From positions 1-64,000 of the forward strand of contig JABTUJ010000046.1 in assembly GCA_015075445.1 (NCBI GenBank): a DNA stretch of 64,000 nucleotides. Reading direction: 5' to 3'. The stretch is from Verrucomicrobiales bacterium. GTDB taxonomy: Bacteria > Verrucomicrobiota > Verrucomicrobiia > Limisphaerales > J093. Position 1 is the first letter of the stretch; every line of letters starts with the position of its first letter. The notes beneath the pieces were generated by a model that saw nothing but the letters and a program-made list of their open reading frames with translations, ran no database searches and was not told the DNA's origin. Shown here piece by piece: positions 26,355-34,668 of the stretch. A program made the position numbers and the translations under genes.

Positions 26355-27451
26355 GCGGCGTCCTTCGATCCTAAGTCACTCGGGCAATGCCCGAAGACGC
26401 GCTCATACTCACGAAGATCCGACAGCCCCCGACGCAAAAGCTCACGCGCCGACGCCTCCAGGCCCGGCTCGGCGCAGATCCCCTCCGGACCTTCGGACCG
26501 GAGCTGCCGCCGAAGCCGGGCATCCAGGCGCACCGCTTCCACGATCGGGACGCGGCCCCGATAGCCGGTGCTCAGGCACGCCGGACAGCCCCGGCCCGCA
26601 CACGCCGGACACAGCCGACGGAGTAACCGCTGGTTCAACACCAACTCCACCGCCGCGACCACCGCGTGCGCTTCCGTGACCATCACGAGCAACCGCTCAA
26701 AAACCCCCTGGCACGAGCCCGCGTGCAGTGTCGAGATCACCAGGTGACCCGTCAGCGCGGCGCGCACCGCCAGGTTCGCGGTCTCTTCGTCGCGGATCTC
26801 CCCGAGCACCAGCACCTGCGGGTCCTGGCGCAGGAGATGGCGGGCAGCGACCGCGAAGGTGAGGCCGCGCGCCTCGTTGACTTCGGTCTGCATGATCCCG
26901 GGCAGGATCTGCTCGACCGGATCCTCGACGGTGATGATATGCCGGCCACCCAGCTCGAGCAGCGACAGCAGACAGCCGTAGATCGTGGTGGTCTTGCCGC
27001 TCCCCGCCGGACCGGTTAACAGCAACAGCCCGGCGTGACTGCGGAGGAACCGTTCGAGGTCCATCGTGACCTCCTCCGGCAAGCCCAAGCCGCGCAGCGG
27101 ACGGGCCGCGGCCTGCTGGAACAGCCGCAGCACAATCTTCTCGCCCGTCACCGTAGGATAAGTGGCCACCCGGATGTCCTGGCGCGCCCCGCTGTCGGCC
27201 TGGTTGATCCGGCCATCCTGGGGCAGCGATTCCTGGTACGTCTTCAGCCGCGCCAGGAACTTGATCCGGCCAAACACCGGTTCCGCCACCTCAGGCGCCA
27301 GCTCCGCAATTGGCGTGAGAACGCCGTCGAGCCGGAACGCCACCTGGGCGCCCCCAGCCGCGCGCTGGAGATGGATGTCACTGGCGCCAGCCTCCTCCGC
27401 CTGGCGGATGAGACGCGACACCACTTCCGGGGCCGAGCCTTGCGGATCCAT
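26351..27451 (-). CDS. GspE/PilB-family secretion or pilus assembly ATPase, short form
   Basis: This 366-residue ATPase has the N2 domain (SDIHLQ, RLDGVL, KFLARLKTYQESLPQDGRI) and Walker A GPAGSGKTTTIYG. The Asp box ITVEDPVEQILPG, Walker B VLVLGEIRDEETA and His box LTGHLVISTLHA are also present. The N1 domain that binds GspL/PilM in longer homologues is absent. The zinc-binding tetracysteine is compressed to CPACAGRGCPAC. It powers assembly through the two GspF-like proteins encoded downstream. The ATG at 27449-27451 is preferred, though a start at 27493 is open. Confidence 0.9.
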   Translation of the reverse strand: MDPQGSAPEVVSRLIRQAEEAGASDIHLQRAAGGAQVAFRLDGVLTPIAELAPEVAEPVFGRIKFLARLKTYQESLPQDGRINQADSGARQDIRVATYPTVTGEKIVLRLFQQAAARPLRGLGLPEEVTMDLERFLRSHAGLLLLTGPAGSGKTTTIYGCLLSLLELGGRHIITVEDPVEQILPGIMQTEVNEARGLTFAVAARHLLRQDPQVLVLGEIRDEETANLAVRAALTGHLVISTLHAGSCQGVFERLLVMVTEAHAVVAAVELVLNQRLLRRLCPACAGRGCPACLSTGYRGRVPIVEAVRLDARLRRQLRSEGPEGICAEPGLEASARELLRRGLSDLREYERVFGHCPSDLGSKDAA

Positions 27452-27532
27452 GTTAACCGAGGGAATTGGACCGCTTGACCGACCCGACGTCACGCTCAGG
27501 GATTGGGCTGAGGGGATCTCCGGCTCCCCCCG

Positions 27533-27606
27533 AACTCCCGATGTTCGTAATCGGCGGAGAAACCCCTTCCCCTGAATCCTCCGCAGATTCCGAACATCGG
27601 GGATTG
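27533..27606. repeat. Hairpin-forming dispersed repeat, copy 2 (inverted relative to copy 1)
   Basis: The arms AACTCCCGATGTTCG (27533-27547) and CGAACATCGGGGATTG (27591-27606) match the element at 44-120. Its reverse complement aligns along the whole of copy 1, including the loop region. It sits upstream of the GspE-like gene, so it may fall in that operon's leader. Confidence 0.75.
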
Positions 27607-27717
27607 AGCAAGTGACCTGGCTCCCTTGGATCTGCTCAGGGACCAGGAGCCGACCAGGCTGGATGCCCGTTCTGCATTCGTCGTGATCCGTTCGGCAGTC
27701 TGGTTCACGGGGGCTGC

Positions 27718-27813
27718 TTTCGCCGGGTGCGCTACAAGGAACTGACCAAGATCCATTGGCAGGGCGGTTCCCGGAAACGGGAAGTCCGCTGGCTGGTGGT
27801 GGCGCCTCTTGGC
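27718..27813 (+). pseudogene. Fragment of a DDE transposase (IS4/IS701-like)
   Basis: About 30 codons read FRRVRYKELTKIHWQGG then REVRWLVVAPLG. This pattern matches the segment of IS701/DDE_5-type transposases just before the YRDPAYLL motif. Neither the flanking catalytic residues nor terminal repeats are present. It is a decayed remnant in a 680-base region between the GspE-like gene and parB, a region that otherwise holds only the hairpin repeat. Confidence 0.45.
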
Positions 27814-28175
27814 CAGCCTCCAGCTTGCGTCGAAGTGGCCTGGGCTAACTTCACGGGAACACATGACCGTATGCCTCGCGTGACCGCCTGGCCCCACCGG
27901 ATCGGGGGATCCACGAAATGGCCGAACCACTGGCTCCACCAAACCGCCGCCCAGCGCCTCGTGGTCGGGAGCGCTCGGTTGCTCGATCGCCGGATTTGGT
28001 GCCGACGCCCGTTGTCGGCGGCGGTCGGTGACTTGAGTTGGCCCAGGGCGAATCCGATCATGAAATCGTTCCTTGTCTTGGTCCCCGGCTGGGGTCAGCG
28101 GGAAAGTCCAAGGCCCGGTTGCGGTCCGCCGGGGAATTGACAGGGGGCCGGTCGTTCGGGACACTCGGCGGCCAC

Positions 28176-29108
28176 ATGTCTAAGCCGGCTCTTGGTCGCG
28201 GCTTGGGCGCGCTTTTGGGTGGCGCCGCAACCGCGTCGCCGCCCATCGCGTCCGAGGCCGCAGTGGCCACCAGCCCCGGTGCTTCGGCCGCCGCCGACGC
28301 GGGGGAACGCGTCCAGCGGGTGGCGGTGAACCGTTTGCGGCCCAGTCCGTTCCAGCCCCGGCAGGAGTTCACCAACACGGCGCTGCGGGAGCTGGCGGAC
28401 TCGATCCGGGAGCAGGGCGTGGTGCAGCCATTGATCGTGCGGGCCCGGGGCGAGCAGTTCGAGCTGATCGCGGGGGAGCGGCGGTGGCGGGCGGCGCAGT
28501 TGGCGGGCTTGACCGAGGTGCCGGTGATTGTGCGGGAGGCGGGCGACACCGAGGCGCTCGAGCTGGCGCTCATCGAGAACCTGCAGCGCGAGAACCTGAA
28601 CCCGATCGAGGAAGCGCTGGGGTACCGGCAGTTGATCGAGCAGTTTCACCTCCGTCAGGAGGACGCGGCCCAGAAGGTGGGGCGCAGCCGGGTGGTGGTG
28701 GCGAACGCGCTGCGGTTGTTGAAGCTCGCGGACGAGCTTCAGGCCCACGTGCGGAGCGGCCGGTTGTCGGTGGGCCACGCGAAGGTGATTCTCGGGCTGG
28801 CGGATCCGGCCGAGCAGAAGCTGGCGGCGGAACGGGTGCTGGCGGACGGGTTGAACGTGCGGCAGACCGAGGAACTGGTGACCCGGATGCAGGCCGGGCC
28901 GACGTTGACCAGCGCACGCAACGGCCGCCAGCGTGTGGCAGGGTCGCGGGATGTGCACGTGGCGGCGCTTGAAACGCGCATCCAGGAGCGGTTGGGCACA
29001 CGCGTGCACCTCCGGTATCGCGAAGGCCGCGGAGCGCTGGAAATCCGGTTCTTCAACGAGGCCGAGCTGGAGCGGATTCTGGGCGTGTTGGGGGTGAGCG
29101 CGGATTGA
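28176..29108 (+). CDS. parB: ParB-family chromosome partitioning protein
   Basis: This 310-residue CTPase/DNA-binding protein starts KPALGRGLGALLGG, the usual ParB opening. The N-domain has PSPFQPRQEF, LADSIREQGVVQPLIVR and GERRWRAAQLAG, then ENLQRENLNPIEEA. The helix-turn-helix region follows (LRQEDAAQKVGRSRVVVANALRLL), with a C-terminal dimer domain ending LERILGVLG. It binds parS, loads SMC and segregates the origin. parA is not next to it, and I found no parS site in the window. The start is the ATG at 28176. Confidence 0.93.
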   Translation: MSKPALGRGLGALLGGAATASPPIASEAAVATSPGASAAADAGERVQRVAVNRLRPSPFQPRQEFTNTALRELADSIREQGVVQPLIVRARGEQFELIAGERRWRAAQLAGLTEVPVIVREAGDTEALELALIENLQRENLNPIEEALGYRQLIEQFHLRQEDAAQKVGRSRVVVANALRLLKLADELQAHVRSGRLSVGHAKVILGLADPAEQKLAAERVLADGLNVRQTEELVTRMQAGPTLTSARNGRQRVAGSRDVHVAALETRIQERLGTRVHLRYREGRGALEIRFFNEAELERILGVLGVSAD

Positions 29109-29165
29109 GTGGTCACGTGCCGGTGGCCGACGAGGCTGGGACGGTGACCGAATCGCAGAGAACGC

Positions 29166-30292
29166 ATGAAGATATCGCAGGACAGACGCAACACCTGTGC
29201 GGACAAGCTGAGCGCCGCGGCTGAGCGGGTGGGCCAGCTCACGGCCTTCATCGGCCTGGACGGGTTCGTGGATGAGATCCTCCATGTCGTGGACAAGCGG
29301 GAGGACGCGGAACGGTTCAGCCGGTGGCCGAAGATGGCGCAGTGGGGCGACCGCATTCAGGCGGCGGCCGGTCGGGCACGAACATCGAGCTCGTCAGCCA
29401 GATGACCAAGCTGGGGGGCAACGGGCCGATCATGGCGAACGCCCTGGCGAGCTTCGTGCTGTGCGTCAGTTATCTCGTGGTGCTGGGGTATCCCAATCTG
29501 CACCCGGTTTTCACCGAGTTCGCCAAGCGGGCCGAGGTCCATTCCATTGCGGAGCCGGGCTACACGGATGCGGTGGAGTTCGAGGATGGCAAGGTGATGC
29601 TGGGCAAGCACCAGTCGTTGAAGCAGATGAACTGGGCCAACATCCAGTCCCGGTTCGGGGTGGACGAGTTCCACCGGCGGTTCTCAACCGCCGATCTGGT
29701 GGGCTTTGTGAACTGGACGATGCTGCCGTACATGAGCGGGGTGTGGGAGGCGGTGCAACAGGACCTTTGCCCCCGGCTCAACGGGCCGCGGCGCCATCTG
29801 TTTGTGGACTTGGCCGACCCGGAGAAGCGGCTGCCGACGGACGTGGTGGCGGCGCTCGATTTGGTGGCCGGGTTTCAGCGCTGGTTCGACGTCATCCTGG
29901 GTCTCAACGAGAAGGAGGCGCATGAGGTGGCGCGGGCCTTGGGGTGCGGCCAAACCGCCGCGACACCCGAGGAGCTCACGGCCCTGGCACGGGCGATCCA
30001 CCATCGGGTCCCGGTGCAGACGCTGGTCGTCCATCCCGTTTCCTACGCACTGGCGGTTTCGTCGGGACAAACGTCCCTCACCAGCGGTCCGGTCACTGCG
30101 CAGCCGCTCATCACGACCGGGGCGGGGGACCACTTCAACTCGGGGTTCTGTCTTGGCAAGCTGTTGGGGTTGGACGACCTGGACGCGTTGCTGGCCGGCG
30201 TGACCGCGAGCGGCTACTACGTGCGCACGGCGCAGAGCCCGACGGTGGCCGATCTGGCGCGGCTGCTGCGCGATCCTTCGGTCGAGTGTTGA
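29166..30292 (+). pseudogene. PfkB-family carbohydrate/nucleoside kinase, single-base frameshift
   Basis: The N-terminal frame (MKISQDRR... FIGLDGFVDEILHVVDKRE) runs into the +1 neighbour frame at RIQAAAGRSGTNIELVSQMTKLGGNGPIMANAL. One base is missing inside the GCGGCGGCC run at about 29361-29371; adding it gives a clean 375-residue protein. The C-terminal signature ITTGAGDHFNSGFCLGKLLG contains the catalytic Asp of the ribokinase family. The substrate could be a sugar or adenosine. It lies between parB and def, on the same strand. The product as read here would be truncated at about 79 residues. Confidence 0.85.
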
Positions 30293-30373
30293 CCCGGGCT
30301 GGTGCGACGGCGCAACCTCCCGATGAACTCGCGGAGCCAGGCTTGAGGTCGCGGACGCGAGACCCCTTCCATC

Positions 30374-30934
30374 ATGATTCTTGAGATTGTAAAGTACGGG
30401 CATCCTGCCCTTCGCCTTCCTGGGCGCCGCGTCGAGGCCGTGGATGACGAGGTGCGTCAATTCGCGGCGGATCTAGTCGAGACGATGCGGGCGGCGGAGG
30501 GGGTGGGGTTGGCGGCGCCGCAGGTGGGTCGGGCGCTGCAGGTGTTCGTGATCGACGTCAGCGGAGTGAAGGAAAGGCCTTCGACTCTGGAGATCGACGG
30601 GCAATCCGTGGATCCGGCGTCGCGGATGCCGATGGTCCTGATCAACCCGGAGCTCACCCCGACGGGTGAGTGGGAGAATGGGGCGGAGGGGTGCCTGAGC
30701 TTTCCGGAGATCTATGGCGAGATCAGCCGCCCGGCTTCGGTTGAGGTCAAGGCGCTCAACGAGCATGGGCAGACGGTGAGTTTTCGCTGTGGCGGCTTGC
30801 TCTCGCGGGCCATTCAGCATGAGCAGGACCATCTGCGGGGCATCCTGTTCATTGACCGCATGACGGACCATGTCGCGCGGGCAGCCCCAGAAGGAGCTGG
30901 ACCGGTTGATGGCGGCGACGATCAGGGCGCCTGA
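30374..30934 (+). CDS. def: Peptide deformylase
   Basis: This 186-residue metalloenzyme has all three motifs: GVGLAAPQVG, EGCLSFPE and QHEQDHLRGILF. The Cys and the two His bind iron or nickel, and the Glu of HEXXH is catalytic. It removes the formyl group from the N-terminal Met of new proteins. An insertion (SGVKERPSTLEIDGQ) lies between motifs 1 and 2, as in some longer type I enzymes. No methionyl-tRNA formyltransferase gene is adjacent, unlike in many genomes. Confidence 0.95.
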   Translation: MILEIVKYGHPALRLPGRRVEAVDDEVRQFAADLVETMRAAEGVGLAAPQVGRALQVFVIDVSGVKERPSTLEIDGQSVDPASRMPMVLINPELTPTGEWENGAEGCLSFPEIYGEISRPASVEVKALNEHGQTVSFRCGGLLSRAIQHEQDHLRGILFIDRMTDHVARAAPEGAGPVDGGDDQGA

Positions 30935-30969
30935 CGCGCGCGACCTAGTCCGGATGTTCCACGCCCGTC

Positions 30970-31090
30970 GTAGGCGCCGACGTGAGGAGGCGTTTGAGGC
31001 CGGGGGCAACGACGGTTCGCCTCCTGACGTCGGCGCCTACAGTCGCTTTAGCGCCTACAGTCGCTTTAGCGCCTACAGTCGCTTTAGGGC
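30970..31090. repeat. Inverted pair of 22-base repeats followed by an 18-base tandem
   Basis: GTAGGCGCCGACGTGAGG... (30970-30991) is answered by its near reverse complement at 31019-31040. The pair can form a 22-base stem with a 27-base loop. It continues into a tandem unit AGTCGCTTTAGCGCCTAC (31041-31058, 31059-31076, then a partial copy). The 22-base word is part of a family found at several other places in the window. It fills the gap between def and the TRIC-type gene. Confidence 0.8.
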
Positions 31091-31135
31091 CTGCGGTCAC
31101 GTCGGCCCGTACCGGCGCGGGCGAGCTTGGCTGCG

Positions 31136-31780
31136 ATGACGTTCTCCGACCCGGCCGTTTACACGTTCATCCTGGAGCATTTCGGGGTGGCGGTGAGTGC
31201 TGTGGCGGGCGCGTTGGCGGCTCGCGGGCGGCGCGTGGACTTGTTCGGGGTGGTGGTGCTGGCGCTGGTTACTGCCCTGGGAGGCGGGACGATCCGCGAC
31301 GTCTGTTTGGGTGCCACGCCGGTGTTCTGGATTCAGGATCCGCGGTATGTGGCCACCGCGACACTGTTCGGGCTGGGGACGTTCATTGTGGCGCGGCGCC
31401 GGGATCCGCCGATGAACCTGCTCGAGTTGGCGGACGCTTTTGGTCTCGCGTTTTTCACCATGGCGGGTGCGCGGAAGAGCCTGGCCTTCGAGGCCGGTCC
31501 GGCCATCGCGGTGGCGCTGGGGACGATCACCGGGGTGGCGGGCGGGATTGTGCGGGATGTGCTGCTGAACGAGCTCCCGCTGGTGTTCCGCAAGGAGATC
31601 CGGCTGTACGCGACGGCGGCGATGCTGGGGGCGGGCGTGTTCGTGGCGCTGCGGGTGCTGGGTCTGGCAGAGCCCTGGCCGGCGGTGGTGGGCATGGTCA
31701 CGACGCTGGGGCTGCGGTTGGCCGCGATTCGTTGGGACTGGGCGTTACCGGTGTTTGAAGCGGGCAATCCGCCGCGGTGA
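31136..31780 (+). CDS. Trimeric intracellular cation channel family (YicG/UPF0126) membrane protein
   Basis: This 214-residue protein contains two UPF0126 repeats with seven likely helices. Signatures are DLFGVVVLALVTALGGGTIRDV in the first repeat and GTITGVAGGIVRDVLLNELPLVF in the second. Bacterial TRIC homologues conduct potassium. A TTG three codons upstream (31127) is an alternative start. Its leader is the repeat cluster described above. Confidence 0.88.
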   Translation: MTFSDPAVYTFILEHFGVAVSAVAGALAARGRRVDLFGVVVLALVTALGGGTIRDVCLGATPVFWIQDPRYVATATLFGLGTFIVARRRDPPMNLLELADAFGLAFFTMAGARKSLAFEAGPAIAVALGTITGVAGGIVRDVLLNELPLVFRKEIRLYATAAMLGAGVFVALRVLGLAEPWPAVVGMVTTLGLRLAAIRWDWALPVFEAGNPPR

Positions 31781-31943
31781 TCGGTAGCCAGGCGGAAGCA
31801 AGAAGCGCGAAACGCTGTGAACTGTTGCGGCCGAGTGAAGTCTCGGGTGCCAGCGAACCGGACGGGGTCGGGAGGAGGTCCGGGGTGTTGCTTAGGGGGA
31901 AAACCTGTAGCGGCGCCGGGCGTGGATTCGGGAGAATCCCGGC

Positions 31944-34517
31944 ATGTTCCGGCACATGGCGAACCGCGTTGGCAGCGGTCGGGGCTGTTGGGGAATCCTG
32001 CTCGGCTGCGTCTTCCTTCAGGGGCAACTCGAGGCTGGCTTACCGACACCCTGGCGTTGGGTGAATCCGTTACCGCAAGGCAACGATCTGCTGGCGGCCT
32101 GGGCGGCGGGGCCGGAGGACCTTTTCGTGGGTGGCCACGGCGGCGTGATCGTGCACTGGAACGGCGCGCGTTGGGCCACGATGGCCACGCCCACGCAGAA
32201 GACGGTCTTCAGCCTCCACGGCCGGTCCGCTACGGAGGTCTGGGCAGTGGGTGGGGACGCCTACACGGACAACCTCACCAATCGTTGTTTGATCCTGCGA
32301 TTCGACGGAACGACGTGGCAGGAACAGGCCGCACCGCAATTCTCCGGGTACACCTATCCGTTCAACGCCGTGCATGCTGTGGCGGCCAACGATGTCTGGG
32401 CTACGCAGGACGGCGGCACGTTCCTGACCCACTTTGACGGCAAGCAGTGGGAGTTCGTCACCGTGCCGCTCGACGTCGAAGGCACCTTCAAAGCCATCAC
32501 GTCGGTCGGCCCTGATCACCTCTTTGTGGCCGGCACGCACGGCCAGATCCTGCATCGCGATCACGGCGTGTGGAAACGGGAGCAGAAGCTCGAGTCGGGC
32601 AACCTCACCTTGAACCACGTCAACCTCCTGTGGGCGTACGACGCGGACCATGTGTACGCGGCGGGCAACTGGACCCAGTTCTACCGCCGGCAACCCGACG
32701 GGACGTGGCAGTCGCTGCCCGTGGGGGCCAGCGAGCCTTTTGGCATCAACTTCCTTGCGTTGTGGGGGCGGTCGCCTGACGAGGTGTACCTGATGGGGGT
32801 GGACTCAGTCTTCCGTTACGACGGGGTACAGCCCGCGGCACGGACCTCTTTCCTGGGGATGATGCGACGCCAATGGCTGCGCGGCTGCGGGGTGGGGGAC
32901 CGTCTGTACGGTGTGGGACAGGCGGGCGCCGTTCACGAGTACTTGCTCCCGGGCCCGGCGACCGGGGTGTTGTCTCCGCTCAGCGTGGGGCGCCACGACC
33001 CTTTACCCAGGATTCTGCGCGGGGCCACGGCTTACGGGACCGACGGGGTGGTGATCTACGGTTCGGCGCTCTGGCAAACCGGGGGTTGGCCTTGGTGGTA
33101 TGCGGCCAATGGCGTCTTGCGGCGGATGCCCACGTTGCCGCCCGGCGCCACGGCGGCGGTAGAGTTGACGGCGGTGCTTGCCAGCAGCGAGCAGGAGGTG
33201 TTTGTGGCCTGGGCCAACTGGGATGACGGCCGACGCGGGGTGCATCGCTGGGACGGTGATCAATGGACGGCCATGCCGGGTGCCGAAGGTGCGGTTGCCT
33301 TCTGGCGGTCGCCGTCGGGACGGCTGTACGCCGCCGGGGCGACCGGTGTGAAACACTGGAACGGTGCCGATGCCTGGGTGAGTACTTACACCGCGCCAGC
33401 GGACCCGCCGGGGACGGAACTCACGGCCCTGTGGGGACGTACCGACAACGACGTGTTTGCTGCCACGCGGCGAGGCCAGATTCTTCATTTCGACGGGGCC
33501 AACTGGAAGTCCGAGAGCACCCCGGCCGAGGGATTGATAGTGGCGTTGGCGGGCACGGCGACGGACACCTATGCCGTGGGCGAACACGGCCTGGCGTGGC
33601 GCCGGCAGGGAACCACCTGGAAACCGATGGCCGGTGTCGGCGCCCGGTCCGAGGAGCATTTCAGCGCGATGGCGGTGGGTGGCGATGGGGTGTATGCGGC
33701 GCAGCGCACGCCCGGGCAGTACATCGGTGGCGGTCTCGGGCGGGTGTGGCGGTTCCAGGGAGCCAACGCCACGCTGGTGGTGCAGGGCCTATCCCAACCG
33801 CTCGAAGCCCTGACCCGCACGGCGGCCGGACACCTGGTGGGGGTGGCCGCCAACGGGGCCCTGATCACCACCACCCCCGAACCCGATGGCCTCACGGTCG
33901 CGCGGTTGCGACGCACGGGGGATTGGCAGGCCGTGGGTGACAGCGGCGTTTCTCTGCGGTCGGAGAGCTTCCGGGACACCTCGCCATTGGTAGTCGTCCA
34001 ACGCGTGCCGAAGCCCCCGCCCGGGGTCGCGGCACCGGCGGGTTACGGGGAGCACTGGCTGGTGCTCGGAGACCGGTGGGAAACCGGGGCTGCGCTGCCG
34101 CCGCTGTTCCTGCAGGTGACCTATGATGCCGCCCGCTTGGCGCCGGAACTCGGTGGCAGCGCGTTGAACCTGTATCGGCACGACGAGGCGATCATCGAGG
34201 TGCCTGCCCGGTGGGATCCCGTGGCGCGCACGCTGACCAGCCAGGGTCCCGTCGAAGGTGTCTGCTGGACAGTTGGCCTGGCCACGGCGGTGACGCCACC
34301 CACGCTCTCGGTCACCTGGAGTTCCGGTTCCCGTCTCACGCTGGCCTGGCAGGGAGCGGCCGGGGAATGGACGTTGGAAGCCGCCCCTGAGTTGGGTCCG
34401 GCTGCGCATTGGGCGCCGGTGACGGCAACGCCCCAGGGGAGCGGGGACCAGCAGCGGTTAACCATTGAAGTCGAGGGTCGCACCCGGTTCTTCCGGCTGC
34501 GGCAGCCGAGGGCGTAG
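31944..34517 (+). CDS. Large exported beta-propeller-like protein of unknown function
   Basis: This 857-residue protein has an N-terminal signal (CWGILLGCVFLQGQLEAG). Irregular repeats of about 45-50 residues follow, with the words VFVGG.G.I.HWNG..W, EVWAVGG, LILRFDGTTWQE, HLFVAGTHGQILHRD and DNDVFAATRRGQILHFDGANW. The pattern is that of seven- or eight-bladed propellers in the BNR/photosystem-II-stability class. The C-terminal 150 residues end with a domain like those in other verrucomicrobial secreted proteins (WTLEAAPELGPAAHWAPVTA, FFRLRQP). Binding of glycans or proteins outside the cell is plausible but unproven. Its 3' end touches a tandem repeat at 34514. Confidence 0.7.
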   Translation: MFRHMANRVGSGRGCWGILLGCVFLQGQLEAGLPTPWRWVNPLPQGNDLLAAWAAGPEDLFVGGHGGVIVHWNGARWATMATPTQKTVFSLHGRSATEVWAVGGDAYTDNLTNRCLILRFDGTTWQEQAAPQFSGYTYPFNAVHAVAANDVWATQDGGTFLTHFDGKQWEFVTVPLDVEGTFKAITSVGPDHLFVAGTHGQILHRDHGVWKREQKLESGNLTLNHVNLLWAYDADHVYAAGNWTQFYRRQPDGTWQSLPVGASEPFGINFLALWGRSPDEVYLMGVDSVFRYDGVQPAARTSFLGMMRRQWLRGCGVGDRLYGVGQAGAVHEYLLPGPATGVLSPLSVGRHDPLPRILRGATAYGTDGVVIYGSALWQTGGWPWWYAANGVLRRMPTLPPGATAAVELTAVLASSEQEVFVAWANWDDGRRGVHRWDGDQWTAMPGAEGAVAFWRSPSGRLYAAGATGVKHWNGADAWVSTYTAPADPPGTELTALWGRTDNDVFAATRRGQILHFDGANWKSESTPAEGLIVALAGTATDTYAVGEHGLAWRRQGTTWKPMAGVGARSEEHFSAMAVGGDGVYAAQRTPGQYIGGGLGRVWRFQGANATLVVQGLSQPLEALTRTAAGHLVGVAANGALITTTPEPDGLTVARLRRTGDWQAVGDSGVSLRSESFRDTSPLVVVQRVPKPPPGVAAPAGYGEHWLVLGDRWETGAALPPLFLQVTYDAARLAPELGGSALNLYRHDEAIIEVPARWDPVARTLTSQGPVEGVCWTVGLATAVTPPTLSVTWSSGSRLTLAWQGAAGEWTLEAAPELGPAAHWAPVTATPQGSGDQQRLTIEVEGRTRFFRLRQPRA

Positions 34518-34635
34518 GAGTCGAGGTCACGAGACTCAGCCAACGCCTCCTCACGTCGGCGCCTACAGTGGGCTGTAGGAGTCGAGGTGACGAGACTCAG
34601 CCAACGCCTCCTCACGTCGGCGCCTACATTGGGCT
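34514..34635. repeat. Two tandem 61-bp repeats
   Basis: The units at 34514-34574 and 34575-34635 are nearly identical. Each combines GTAGGAGTCGAGGT(C/G)ACGAG and, after a few bases, the 22-base GCCTCCTCACGTCGGCGCC word (34545-34566 and 34606-34627). The first word also occurs at 43770-43793. The repeat fills the gap between two exported-protein genes and overlaps the stop codon of the first. Confidence 0.85.
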
Positions 34636-34668
34636 GTGCGGCGTGGTAACGCGCGCTATGCTCGGCGC

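Noticed and set aside
27496-28164. Possible minus-strand gene between the GspE-like gene and parB
   Set aside because: Its last part is a translation of the hairpin repeat, it runs opposite the transposase remnant, and the rest has no recognisable features.
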